Below are positions 17,536-25,231 of a stretch of 37,857 bases of DNA, piece by piece; position 1 is the first letter of the stretch, and every line of letters begins with the position of its first letter. The position numbers and the translations under genes were made by a program. Below the pieces are notes generated by a model that had not been told where the DNA came from, ran no database searches, and saw only the letters and a program-made list of their open reading frames with translations. This DNA is from Marinobacter sp. B9-2. GTDB lineage: Bacteria; Pseudomonadota; Gammaproteobacteria; Pseudomonadales; Oleiphilaceae. Where the stretch lies: the NCBI GenBank assembly GCA_003030785.1, contig PYVH01000025.1, positions 1-37,857 of the forward strand, in the 5' to 3' direction.

Positions 17536-17934
17536 ATGAAAACCAAACCTGTGATTATCAGCCTCGCGCTACTGTGCCTCAGTGCGCCGGTGCTGGCGGA
17601 CGATGATTGTGATGACCCGATGACTGACTGGCAGCCACGGGAGCAGTTGCGTCAGAAACTGGAGTCAGAAGGCTGGACGGTTTACCGCATCAAGGTGGAT
17701 GACGGTTGTTATGAAGTGAAGGGTATGGCCCCGGAAGGTTTTAGTGCTGAGGCATCGTTTGCACCGGCTACTTTCGAGCTGATGGATCTGGAGCGGGAAG
17801 ACGATGACGACGAAGACGAAGACGATAACAGAGATGACCGAGGTGACGGCCAGGCCCGGGACAAGGCTCGGGCCGATCGTCCGGTTCCCCGTAATGGCAT
17901 CGTCAAGGGGCGCCCGACAGTGACCGTGGAATAA
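17536..17934 (+). CDS. Small secreted PepSY-domain protein with acidic tail
   Basis: The ATG at 17536 (AGGAGA 7-8 bases upstream) gives a 132-residue protein with a signal peptide (MKTKPVIISLALLCLSAPVLA). A PepSY-like segment follows (REQLRQKLESEGWTVYRIKVDDGCYEVKGMAPEG). A highly acidic run of Asp/Glu sits at about residues 91-105, and the tail is basic and polar. A longer frame beginning at 17338 overlaps the reductase gene out of frame and is rejected. Small PepSY proteins are exported and often accompany heme- or flavin-containing electron transfer systems. The acidic patch could bind metal ions, as inference only. Confidence 0.8.
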   Translation: MKTKPVIISLALLCLSAPVLADDDCDDPMTDWQPREQLRQKLESEGWTVYRIKVDDGCYEVKGMAPEGFSAEASFAPATFELMDLEREDDDDEDEDDNRDDRGDGQARDKARADRPVPRNGIVKGRPTVTVE

Positions 17935-17983
17935 CCCCCCATTGTTTTACCCGCTGTTTCTGTAATTCAACGTGATACCGGAA

Positions 17984-18008
17984 GTACGGTATGGAGAGGT
18001 ACGGTATG
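17984..18008 (+). repeat. 10-bp direct repeat overlapping the DUF2271 start codon
   Basis: GTACGGTATG occurs at 17984-17993 and 17999-18008, a 15-bp period. Both copies contain an in-frame ATG, producing two candidate starts five codons apart. The segment ATACCG-N6-CGGTAT around 17975-17992 is also an inverted repeat. Confidence 0.5.
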
Positions 18009-18476
18009 AAAAAGATTCTTCTTGCTCTGGGCCTGGCTGTCTCAGTCGCCTTGCCCGCTCTTGCTCAGGCTCGTGAAGTGACCTTCACAACCGAGTTACT
18101 TGACTACGGCGGAGATGGCGCCTACATGGCCCTCTACCTGACGGATGCGTCCGGTGCGTATCAGGGAACTCTCTGGGTTGCCGGCAAAAAGTCCAAGTAC
18201 TACAAGCATCTGAGCGGCTGGGCCCGTGGCAGCAGGCTGGACCCCGCAGAATACGACGGGCTGACGGGCGCCAGCATCACCAGCGGCCGAACCCTGAAAA
18301 TCACCCTAGATCTTGATGACACGCTGATTGACAGCGGCCACGAAGTCCTGGTCGACACCGCGGTTGAGGATATGCGGGACAACCGGGCCGATGTGTCGGT
18401 ACCGCTGACCACCGAGGGCGCGGGCAAGCCGGTCTCCGGGCGGGGTTACGTTCGCTCGTTCCGCTACGATTTTTAA
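18006..18476 (+). CDS. Periplasmic DUF2271-containing protein
   Basis: A 156-residue protein. The start at 18006 has GGAGAGG about 8 bases upstream and begins directly with a signal peptide (MKKILLALGLAVSVALPALAQA). The start at 17991 would add MERYG. The mature part (REVTFTTELLDYGGDGAYMALYLTDASGAYQGTLW...) matches the DUF2271 domain, a periplasmic beta-rich domain found beside PepSY and flavin/heme electron-transfer genes; function unknown. Third gene of the redox operon, lying between the PepSY protein and the PepSY-flavodoxin reductase. Confidence 0.85.
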   Translation: MKKILLALGLAVSVALPALAQAREVTFTTELLDYGGDGAYMALYLTDASGAYQGTLWVAGKKSKYYKHLSGWARGSRLDPAEYDGLTGASITSGRTLKITLDLDDTLIDSGHEVLVDTAVEDMRDNRADVSVPLTTEGAGKPVSGRGYVRSFRYDF

Positions 18477-18498
18477 TGGTTAGCCAGGAGCAAGTTTG

Positions 18499-20726
18499 AT
18501 GTTGCGTAAATTGCACGGTCTGCCCGGTCTGTTTGCGGTGGTGTTTCTGGTGACACTTGCTGTTACCGGTTCAATCCTGGCCCTCGCGCCGGCGTTAGAC
18601 CGGGCCGGCGCAGTGGTTCCGCCTGCCGGTGAGGCCAGCGTTGCCCAGCTGGCAGGACGGGTGGTGGCAAACTACCCGGGTACTGAACAGATTGTGCGTG
18701 ACCTCTCCGGCCAGGTGGTCGTTTACTACAGCCGGGATGGCCAGGCCGGGGCGGATCTGGTCAACCCGGTGACCGGCGAGCGTCTGGGAGCCTACCAGCC
18801 ATCGGCGTTCTTTGTATGGATCAGGGACCTGCACCGTTCGTTCCTGCTGGATACACCAGGGCGGATGGTAGCGGGCATCTCGGCCGCGTTGATGTTGTTT
18901 GTCTGCCTATCGGGCATGGTATTGCTGGCCCGTCGGAGCGGTGGCTGGAGAGCATTGATGCGGCCGTTGGCCGGCACCGGCAGCAAACGGGTTCACGCCG
19001 AAAGGCCCGGCTGGCGGTTTTGGGGCTGTTGCTGTCGGCACTGACCGGCAGCTTCATGTCAGCCCAGCGATTTGGCCTGATACCCGAGGCCTCCGATCTG
19101 GGGCCAGGTTTCCCGGCAGAGGTTTCCGGGGGCCAACCCCGTCCCGTGGATCGGCTTCAGGCGCTCTCACAGGTTGATCTTAACGATCTCCGGGAACTCG
19201 TGTTTCCCTATCCGGATGACCCTCAGGATGTGTACTCCCTGACCACCACTGGGGGCTCCGGGTTCGTTGATCAGGCTACCGGCGAGCTGCTGCAGTTCCA
19301 GCCCCGGTCCACCGGCAGCGTGGTCCAGCAATGGATCATGAGGTTGCATACCGGTGAGGGCCTCTGGTGGCTGGGCCTGATCCTCGGTGTGGCCGCGCTG
19401 GCCGTGCCGGCACTGTCGGTGACCGGAACGATCATCTGGTGGCAGCGGCGCCGGTTGTCGTTACAGACCCAGGACAATGCCGCTGCCGCCGAGGCCGACG
19501 TGATTGTTCTTGTGGGGTCGGAGGCCGGTGCTACTTGGGGCTTTGCCCGGGCATTGAAGGCGGGCCTGACCAAGGCGGGATATCGGGTACATTGCGCGGA
19601 GATGAATGCACTGGCGCATTCCTATCCAAGGGCCGGCATGCTGTTCGTGCTGACCTCCACCTATGGTGATGGTGATGCGCCGGGCTCTGCCGGGCGATTC
19701 ATGGACCGACTCCGCGACTTCAGGGCCGGAAGCGCGCTGAAATATGCCGTACTGGGGTTTGGTGACCGTCAGTTCCCGAACTTCTGCCGGTTTGCTCTGG
19801 AGGTCGATGAAGCGCTCGCCGGCAAGGGGCTGAGCCGGATACAGCCCGTTGAACTGATTGACCGCTGCTCCGCTGCCCGGTTCAGCGAGTGGGGTGACCG
19901 GCTTGGCACTGCGATCGGGGCTCAGCTTTCCCTGAGCCATGATCCGGTCCCACCGCGCACCTTCCGGCTGGAGCTTGCAGGACGTGTGGATTACGGGCTC
20001 GCAGTGCAGGCACCGACCAGCATACTGCGCTTCCGGCTGGCAGACGCGGGGCAGAGATGGCGGTGCTGGTTTTCCCGGTCTGGCCGCAATAGCCTGCCAG
20101 TGTTCGAGGCGGGTGACCTGCTTGGCATCCTGCCGCCACAGGAGGGGCAGGATGCGCGGTTTTACTCATTGGCTTCGTCGGCCAGTGACGGTGTGTTTGA
20201 GATCTGCGTTCGCAAACAGCCCGGTGGCCTTTGCTCCGGTTACCTGCATGGCCTGAAACCGGGTGACAGTATTGAGGCCTTCATTCGCCAGAATCCGGGG
20301 TTTCGCCCGGCCACTGGCACAGTGCCCGTCATTCTGATTGGTGCCGGTGCGGGGATCGGCCCGCTGACGGGATTTATCCGGAAAAACACCGCCCGTAACC
20401 CCATGTACCTGTACTGGGGCGGGCGAAGTGCGAATTCGGACTTTCTCTATCAACCGGAACTGGGACACTACCTTGAGGATCGCCGGCTAACGGGGCTGAG
20501 TACCGCGTTCTCAAGATCCGATGAAAGGGCCTACGTGCAGGACAGGCTCCGGCAGGATCAGACCGCCTTGCAGCAGATGATTGATACCGGTGCCCAGGTT
20601 CTGGTGTGTGGCGGCAGGGACATGGCCGCCGGGGTGAAACAGGTTTTCGAGGAGATTCTCAGGCCCTTGCGCATGGATGTGGATCAATTGAGAGCGGAAG
20701 GCCGGTATCTGGAGGATGTTTATTGA
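18499..20726 (+). pseudogene. PepSY-TM/flavodoxin/FNR reductase interrupted by a one-base frameshift
   Basis: The gene starts at ATG 18499 (AGGAG eight bases upstream; a TTG at 18496 is in frame). Frame 1 encodes a PepSY-associated membrane region (MLRKLHGLPGLFAVVFLVTLAVTG ... LHRSFLLDTPGRMVAGISAALMLFVCLSG) up to SKRVHAE, then leaves the family pattern and stops at 19044. The family resumes in another frame as KARLAVLGLLLSALTG and runs to 20726, with further helices, a flavodoxin domain (GSEAGATWGFARAL; TSTYGDGDAPGSA) and a CysJ/FNR-type reductase (RFYSLASSASDG; LIGAGAGIGPLTGFI). Restoring one A in the A-run at 19001-19003 would reconnect about 742 residues in one frame. Either a real mutation or an assembly error in a homopolymer. 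The intact product would feed NADPH electrons to periplasmic acceptors. Confidence 0.8.
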
Positions 20727-20766
20727 GTGGGGGATTCTGCCTGAAGACAAAGAGCTGACAGGTGTG

Positions 20767-20797
20767 TGACAGCTTGTCATATTGTGACAAGTTGTCT
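20767..20797. promoter_or_regulatory. Tandem palindromic operator (TGACA-N3-TGTCA twice)
   Basis: Half-sites run TGACA (20767-20771), TGTCA (20775-20779), TGACA (20785-20789), TGTCT (20793-20797). This makes two 13-bp palindromes with centres 18 bp apart; the middle two half-sites form another inverted repeat (CTTGTCA-N5-TGACAAG). A further TGACA is at 20756-20760. The arrangement is typical of operators for TetR-like or other dimeric repressors. It lies 120 bp upstream of the metal-dependent hydrolase gene. No regulator gene is adjacent. Confidence 0.6.
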
Positions 20798-20916
20798 GAT
20801 TTGCTCTAGGACAGCCTTCCTGTTTGAAGTCAGGCAGAGTTACACTCACAGATCTGGTCAAAGAACATCCGTGGTGAAAAACACATAGAACAAAATGCCG
20901 ATGACAGGAGGCCGCC

Positions 20917-21750
20917 ATGACCATCAGCTCCACGCCAGAGGGGGTGTCTGTTGAGCCGAGACACATGCGGTTCGATGTGAGTGAAGACCTGAAAACGCTC
21001 TGGCACGGCAACGATGCCTTCCGGACCGCGTTCTTCAATGCTCTTTCCCTGCAGTTCCCGGATGGCGAACAGCAATTCATTAATGCCGTGCGACTCTATC
21101 GGGACCAGATTGAGGATCCCAAGCTGAAAGCGGAAATTCGCGGCTTTATAGGCCAGGAGGCGCTGCACAGCCGGGAGCACAAGAGCTACAACGAAGCTCT
21201 GAAGGCGCGGGGCTATGATATCGATGCCCTCGACCGGCGGTTCGAGAAGCATATGGCGTGGGTTGGCAAACTTCCGCCGAGCCGGCAACTGGCGGGCACC
21301 TGCGGTGCCGAGCATTACACGGCGGTACTGGCCAACGCCATCCTGAGTCACCCCGAATGGATGGAAGGGGCTACCCCGGCCATGGCAAAGCTCTGGCGCT
21401 GGCACGCCATCGAGGAAACCGAACACAAATCCGTTGCCTTTGATGTTTACCGGGAATGTGTCGGCAACGAGCGGCTGCGCCGGATCGTCTTCCTGTTTGT
21501 GACCTGGAACTTCTTCAAGTACACCTTCCTCAACACCTGTAGCCTGCTGAAAGCTGATGGCAAGCTCTGGAGTCTGCGTACCTGGATTGGTGGCCTCAAT
21601 TTCCTGTGGGGGAAACCCGGGGTACTGCGCAAGTGTCTGCCGGAATTCCTGGCCTATTTCCGCAAAGGCTTTCATCCCTGGCAGCAGGATAACCGTGAGC
21701 TGCTCGAGCGGAATCTTCAGGAACTGGATATGACATCGACTGCAGGATAG
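20917..21750 (+). CDS. Predicted metal-dependent hydrolase (COG3687/PF10118-like)
   Basis: A 277-residue protein with an excellent RBS (AGGAGG, 5 bases). Family-typical histidine/glutamate motifs are present: FPDGEQQFINAVR, FIGQEALHSREH, GAEHYTAVLA and WHAIEETEHKSVAFDVYR, together suggesting a ferritin-like di-metal helical bundle. A hydrophobic helix appears near residues 185-205. The family is called a metal-dependent hydrolase but its reaction is poorly defined. The tandem operator upstream suggests specific repression. The next gene, DegV, follows at 110 bp in the same direction; both being lipid-related is a guess. Confidence 0.87.
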   Translation: MTISSTPEGVSVEPRHMRFDVSEDLKTLWHGNDAFRTAFFNALSLQFPDGEQQFINAVRLYRDQIEDPKLKAEIRGFIGQEALHSREHKSYNEALKARGYDIDALDRRFEKHMAWVGKLPPSRQLAGTCGAEHYTAVLANAILSHPEWMEGATPAMAKLWRWHAIEETEHKSVAFDVYRECVGNERLRRIVFLFVTWNFFKYTFLNTCSLLKADGKLWSLRTWIGGLNFLWGKPGVLRKCLPEFLAYFRKGFHPWQQDNRELLERNLQELDMTSTAG

Positions 21751-21860
21751 GGCCGGGTTGCTGAAATTCTGACCGGGGTGTGTAAAACTGTGCGGCACAA
21801 AGAATAACGACAATAAAGGGGGCTTCCGCTCGAGGAGCTGCCCGGAGCTGGAGGCCCACC

Positions 21861-22811
21861 ATGCGAGTTGGTTTGATCGTCGATTCTGCGTGCGACTTAC
21901 CCTACGAGTTCAGCCGCAAGCACGACCTGTTCGTCCTGCCGGTAACCGCTGTAATTGATGGCCAGACCTATATAGACAAACATGATCCGGTTCGGACCCA
22001 GGAGTTTTACCAGAGCGGCCTGTTACAGAAAGGCCATCAGGCGGAAACCCGTGCCTTCACCGCGGAACAGATCCATGACCTGTTCATGGAGAAAATCGTC
22101 ACCCAGTTTGATGTTGCTATCTGCGAGACGGTCACGAAAACCCGAAGCCTGATTTTCCAGAATGCCACCGAAGCCATGAACAGTGTCCTGGCAAATTACG
22201 AAGGGGCGCGGCAAGCCGCCGGTCGCGATGGCCGTTTCTTCATGCGGGTCATCGACAGCAAGCAGATCTTCGCCGGCCAGGGCCTGCTGGCAGCGCATAC
22301 CCTGAAGCTGATCGACCAGAAGGTCTCCAAGAATGCCCTGCGCCATGAGGTCGAAACCTTCAGCGACAGGATCTATACCTGCGTGATTCCCCGGGACCTG
22401 CACTATATCCGGGAGCGGGCACGGCGCCGGGGCGACAAGAGCGTTTCAGCGCTGGTTGCCTTCCTTGGTAAAGCACTGAACATCACACCGGTCATTTTCG
22501 GACAGGGCGCTGAAGGCCAGCCTGCGGCCAAAACCCGCAGTTTCGATGTGGCGGTGGAAAAGGTGATGAACTATGCCACTGCCCGCGTGGAAGCCGGGCT
22601 TCTGACCCCTTATGTCAGTCTCTCCTGTGGCCTGACCTGGACCGAAATCGAGGATTTACCCGGACTCAATCGGCTTCGGGATGCCTGCGAGCGTAACGGT
22701 GTGGAGCTGCTGCTTTCCCAGATGGGCATTACCAGCAGTATCTACGTTGGCCCCGGTAGTCTGTGCCTGGCCCTGGCTGCGGAACCCCACAGCTTCAACG
22801 ATTTCCAGTAA
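21861..22811 (+). CDS. DegV family fatty-acid-binding protein
   Basis: A 316-residue cytoplasmic protein with the DegV fold. It begins MRVGLIVDSACDLPYEF (DSACDLP is the family's N-terminal signature) and has the ligand loop VTKTRSLIFQNATEA and VIDSKQIFAGQGLLA. DegV proteins bind fatty acids for phosphorylation or acyl transfer, for instance with FakA in Gram-positives; the partner in gammaproteobacteria is not clear and none is coded here. Length is near 300, normal for the family. RBS GGAGCTGGAGG lies just upstream. It follows a hydrolase gene and precedes an unknown gene on the same strand. Confidence 0.9.
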   Translation: MRVGLIVDSACDLPYEFSRKHDLFVLPVTAVIDGQTYIDKHDPVRTQEFYQSGLLQKGHQAETRAFTAEQIHDLFMEKIVTQFDVAICETVTKTRSLIFQNATEAMNSVLANYEGARQAAGRDGRFFMRVIDSKQIFAGQGLLAAHTLKLIDQKVSKNALRHEVETFSDRIYTCVIPRDLHYIRERARRRGDKSVSALVAFLGKALNITPVIFGQGAEGQPAAKTRSFDVAVEKVMNYATARVEAGLLTPYVSLSCGLTWTEIEDLPGLNRLRDACERNGVELLLSQMGITSSIYVGPGSLCLALAAEPHSFNDFQ

Positions 22812-22950
22812 GTCTCTCACATCGTTCGCGACTGGACCGGACTGGCCCGGCCGCATCCCGTGAGCTGTAGTTTTGGCAAACCTGCCAGCCTTCACTTCGT
22901 GTTAGCCTCTGGTCAGCGTGTTTCATTCCAACAACAGGACAACTGATGCC

Positions 22951-23985
22951 ATGACCAAAGGCAAAACGGATCTCGCCAACCAGCTGCTGGAGCAGCATGT
23001 GAAGCATGAGCTGGCCTCGCTCAAGGGCGCAAAGCTGCGCAAGTTTCTGGAGCAGGAGCTGGATGAGCTGTGGCGTTATGCCGGTGAGATAACCCTGAAC
23101 CGGATCACTTCGGAAGAGCAGGTGATGGGCGTCATCCAGCGCATTGTTATGGATATGGAGCTGGATGCCGGCATTCCAGAGCTGGCCGCGGAAATGGCGA
23201 CCGAAGTGCTCAATGCCGATGTGCAGTCGCAGACCACCCTGGGTGAAATCATCACCCGCGAACAGGCCACCGGCTTTCTCGAGGAGGCTCTGGAGCTCCG
23301 GCAGCAGCGGGAGCGGGTGATCAGCGAAATTATGGCGCACCCGGTCTATCAGGAGCTGGTGTCCAATGTGGTTTACCACGGCCTGGTTAACTACCTGTAT
23401 GAGGATAACCTGATCGCCAAGTCGGTACCGGGTGTTGGTTCAATGATGAAGTTCGGCAAGCGCATGGCCAACCGGGCGGTGCCGGGACTGGATGAAACCC
23501 TGGAGCGGCGCCTGAAGGCCTGGCTGTCGGACAGCCTGCCCGGACTGATCAGCCGCAGTGAGCAGTTCCTGCATAGCGCCCTGTCTGACGACGAGCTTCG
23601 GGACAGCGTGATGGCGGCCTGGGTGTCGCTGGAAGACCGTACCATTGCCGAGCTGCATGAAGGTCTTGGCGACGTGGAACTGCAGGAGTTTGTGGTGCTG
23701 GGGTATGAATTCTGGCTGCAGTTCCGCAAGACCGGATACTTCGAGAACTGTGCCCGGGCGGTGGTTTCCCACCTGTTCGTAAAATATGGCGAACGCCCGC
23801 TGACTGACTTGCTGGGCGACATGGGGGTAAGCCGTGAAGTCGTCATGGCGGAGATTGATGCCTACGCAATTCCGGTTATAGACGTATTGCGCGAAGAGGG
23901 CTATGTTGAGGCCCTAATTCGCCGGCGGCTTGCACCGTTTTATAAGTCTGCCGCTGCGCGCAAGATTCTCCAGCAGGAGGCCTGA
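22951..23985 (+). CDS. Conserved-looking hypothetical protein, mostly helical
   Basis: I do not recognise this gene. The ATG at 22951 (AGGAC upstream) gives 344 residues; a GTG at 22918 would add 11. The sequence is rich in Leu, Glu, Arg and Ala, with long amphipathic helices (for instance EQHVKHELASLKGAKLRKFLEQELDELWRY, quoted by its beginning at residues 14 to 43) and no convincing membrane segment or signal peptide. Near the middle is SVPGVGSMMKFGKRMANRAVPGLDETLERRL, a Gly/Pro loop between helices. Codon use matches the neighbours, so it is a real core gene. It sits between DegV and a LysE exporter, all on the plus strand. Lipid-droplet or membrane-surface association is possible from amphipathicity but only a guess. 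Confidence 0.75.
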   Translation: MTKGKTDLANQLLEQHVKHELASLKGAKLRKFLEQELDELWRYAGEITLNRITSEEQVMGVIQRIVMDMELDAGIPELAAEMATEVLNADVQSQTTLGEIITREQATGFLEEALELRQQRERVISEIMAHPVYQELVSNVVYHGLVNYLYEDNLIAKSVPGVGSMMKFGKRMANRAVPGLDETLERRLKAWLSDSLPGLISRSEQFLHSALSDDELRDSVMAAWVSLEDRTIAELHEGLGDVELQEFVVLGYEFWLQFRKTGYFENCARAVVSHLFVKYGERPLTDLLGDMGVSREVVMAEIDAYAIPVIDVLREEGYVEALIRRRLAPFYKSAAARKILQQEA

Positions 23986-24045
23986 CTTCCCGGATTGTGC
24001 TGTTCGGGCTCCTCTGGAACGTTTCGTTCAAGTGTTTATGAGGGA

Positions 24046-24684
24046 ATGGTTTTGATCTCGGATCTGTTCTGGGCCTATCTCGTCGCAATTACCCTGCTCA
24101 CCATTACACCGGGTGTTGATACCCTGCTGGTGATGCGCAATACCGGCCGGGGTGGTTTGCGGGATGGTTGTGTCACCAGCGTTGGCATCTGCAGCGGCCT
24201 GTTCATTCATGCCACGCTCTCGGCTCTGGGCATTTCCCTTCTGCTGGTGGAAACCGCCTGGGCCTTTTCCGCCCTGAAATGGGCCGGTGCCTGCTACCTG
24301 GTGTGGCTGGGCATCGGTTCATTGCGTCAGGCCCTTCGCCGTGGCGACGCCCCCGAGGTAAGAGAGGAAAAGGTTGCTCTCCGGAAGGTCACCATGGTGG
24401 CGTCGTTCCGTGAGGGGCTGTTATCCAACGTTCTGAATCCGAAAACCGCGCTGTTCTATATGGCTTTGCTACCACAGTTTGTGGATCCCGCCGGTAACGC
24501 CTTTCAGCAGTCCCTCATGCTGGCCGGGGTGCATTTCCTGCTGGCCATGCTCTGGCAGTGCGGTCTGGCCTGGGTGGTGGTCACTTTCCGGAGTCTGGGC
24601 GTGAATGCGCGGATGAAGCGGATGCTGAACGGCCTGACCGGCGGGTTTTTCGTGGCCATGGGGGCCAAGCTCGCCAGTACCTGA
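24046..24684 (+). CDS. LysE family exporter (RhtB/LeuE-type)
   Basis: A 212-residue inner-membrane protein with six hydrophobic helices. The start at 24046 gives MVLISDLFWAYLVAITLLTITPGVDTLLVMRN, with the conserved LysE motif TPGVDTLLVMRNTGRGG near residues 21-37. The middle segment FREGLLSNVLNPKTALFYMALLPQFVD is highly characteristic of the RhtB subgroup. These proteins export amino acids or related metabolites. An upstream TTG-initiated frame adding 17 residues is not supported by the family. It ends in front of a bidirectional terminator shared with fdxA. Confidence 0.9.
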   Translation: MVLISDLFWAYLVAITLLTITPGVDTLLVMRNTGRGGLRDGCVTSVGICSGLFIHATLSALGISLLLVETAWAFSALKWAGACYLVWLGIGSLRQALRRGDAPEVREEKVALRKVTMVASFREGLLSNVLNPKTALFYMALLPQFVDPAGNAFQQSLMLAGVHFLLAMLWQCGLAWVVVTFRSLGVNARMKRMLNGLTGGFFVAMGAKLAST

Positions 24685-24710
24685 CCGTTTCTGATGCTCT
24701 TCGCACAAAG

Positions 24711-24738
24711 AAAAAGGGAAGCCGCAGCTTCCCTTTTT
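24711..24738. terminator. Bidirectional rho-independent terminator
   Basis: AAAAAGGGAAGC (24711-24722) and GCTTCCCTTTTT (24727-24738) form a perfect 12-bp stem with a 4-base loop. A-tract on one side and T-tract on the other let it serve both lysE (+) and fdxA (-), which converge here. Confidence 0.9.
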
Positions 24739-24757
24739 CCGTTTCAGCTCTGAAGTC

Positions 24758-25081
24758 TTACTTTTCCAGATACTGCAGCTTGTTCGGCTTGCCATCCCAC
24801 TCTTCGGCGTCGGGCAGCGGGTCTTTCTTTTCAGTGATATTCGGCCATTTTGCGGCCAGATCAGCATTCAGCTCTACAAACTGGACCTGATCGGCGGGCA
24901 GCTCGTCTTCGGAGAAAATGGCTTCGGCAGGGCACTCAGGCTCACAGAGGGCGCAGTCGATGCATTCGTCCGGGTCGATTACCAGAAAATTTGGGCCTTC
25001 GTAGAAGCAGTCTACCGGGCAGACTTCCACGCAGTCCGTATATTTACACTTGATGCAGTTATCAGTAACGATAAACGCCAT
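24758..25081 (-). CDS. fdxA: 7Fe ferredoxin FdxA
   Basis: A 107-residue ferredoxin starting at [17 protein letters not shown]; the length and opening match Azotobacter FdI / Pseudomonas FdxA. N-terminal cysteines ([17 protein letters not shown]) and the second group [12 protein letters not shown] give one [3Fe-4S] and one [4Fe-4S] cluster as in this family. It is a small cytoplasmic electron carrier. A longer frame starts at 25117 but the extra 12 residues are not family-like. It is separated from mutS by 150 bp on the same strand, the same fdxA-mutS neighbourhood seen in Pseudomonas relatives. Confidence 0.95.
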   Translation of the reverse strand: MAFIVTDNCIKCKYTDCVEVCPVDCFYEGPNFLVIDPDECIDCALCEPECPAEAIFSEDELPADQVQFVELNADLAAKWPNITEKKDPLPDAEEWDGKPNKLQYLEK

Positions 25082-25231
25082 AGTCAGATCCCTGGTCCAG
25101 TGGTCGGTCAGTCTCATCAGGAGCGCCGTCGGGCGCCACCGTTATATTTTGGTGCGCGATATTGTAGGGAGCGACCCGCACAGCCGCAAGCGTTGGGCTG
25201 CTATAACCTTATTACACAGATCAATTTTGCG

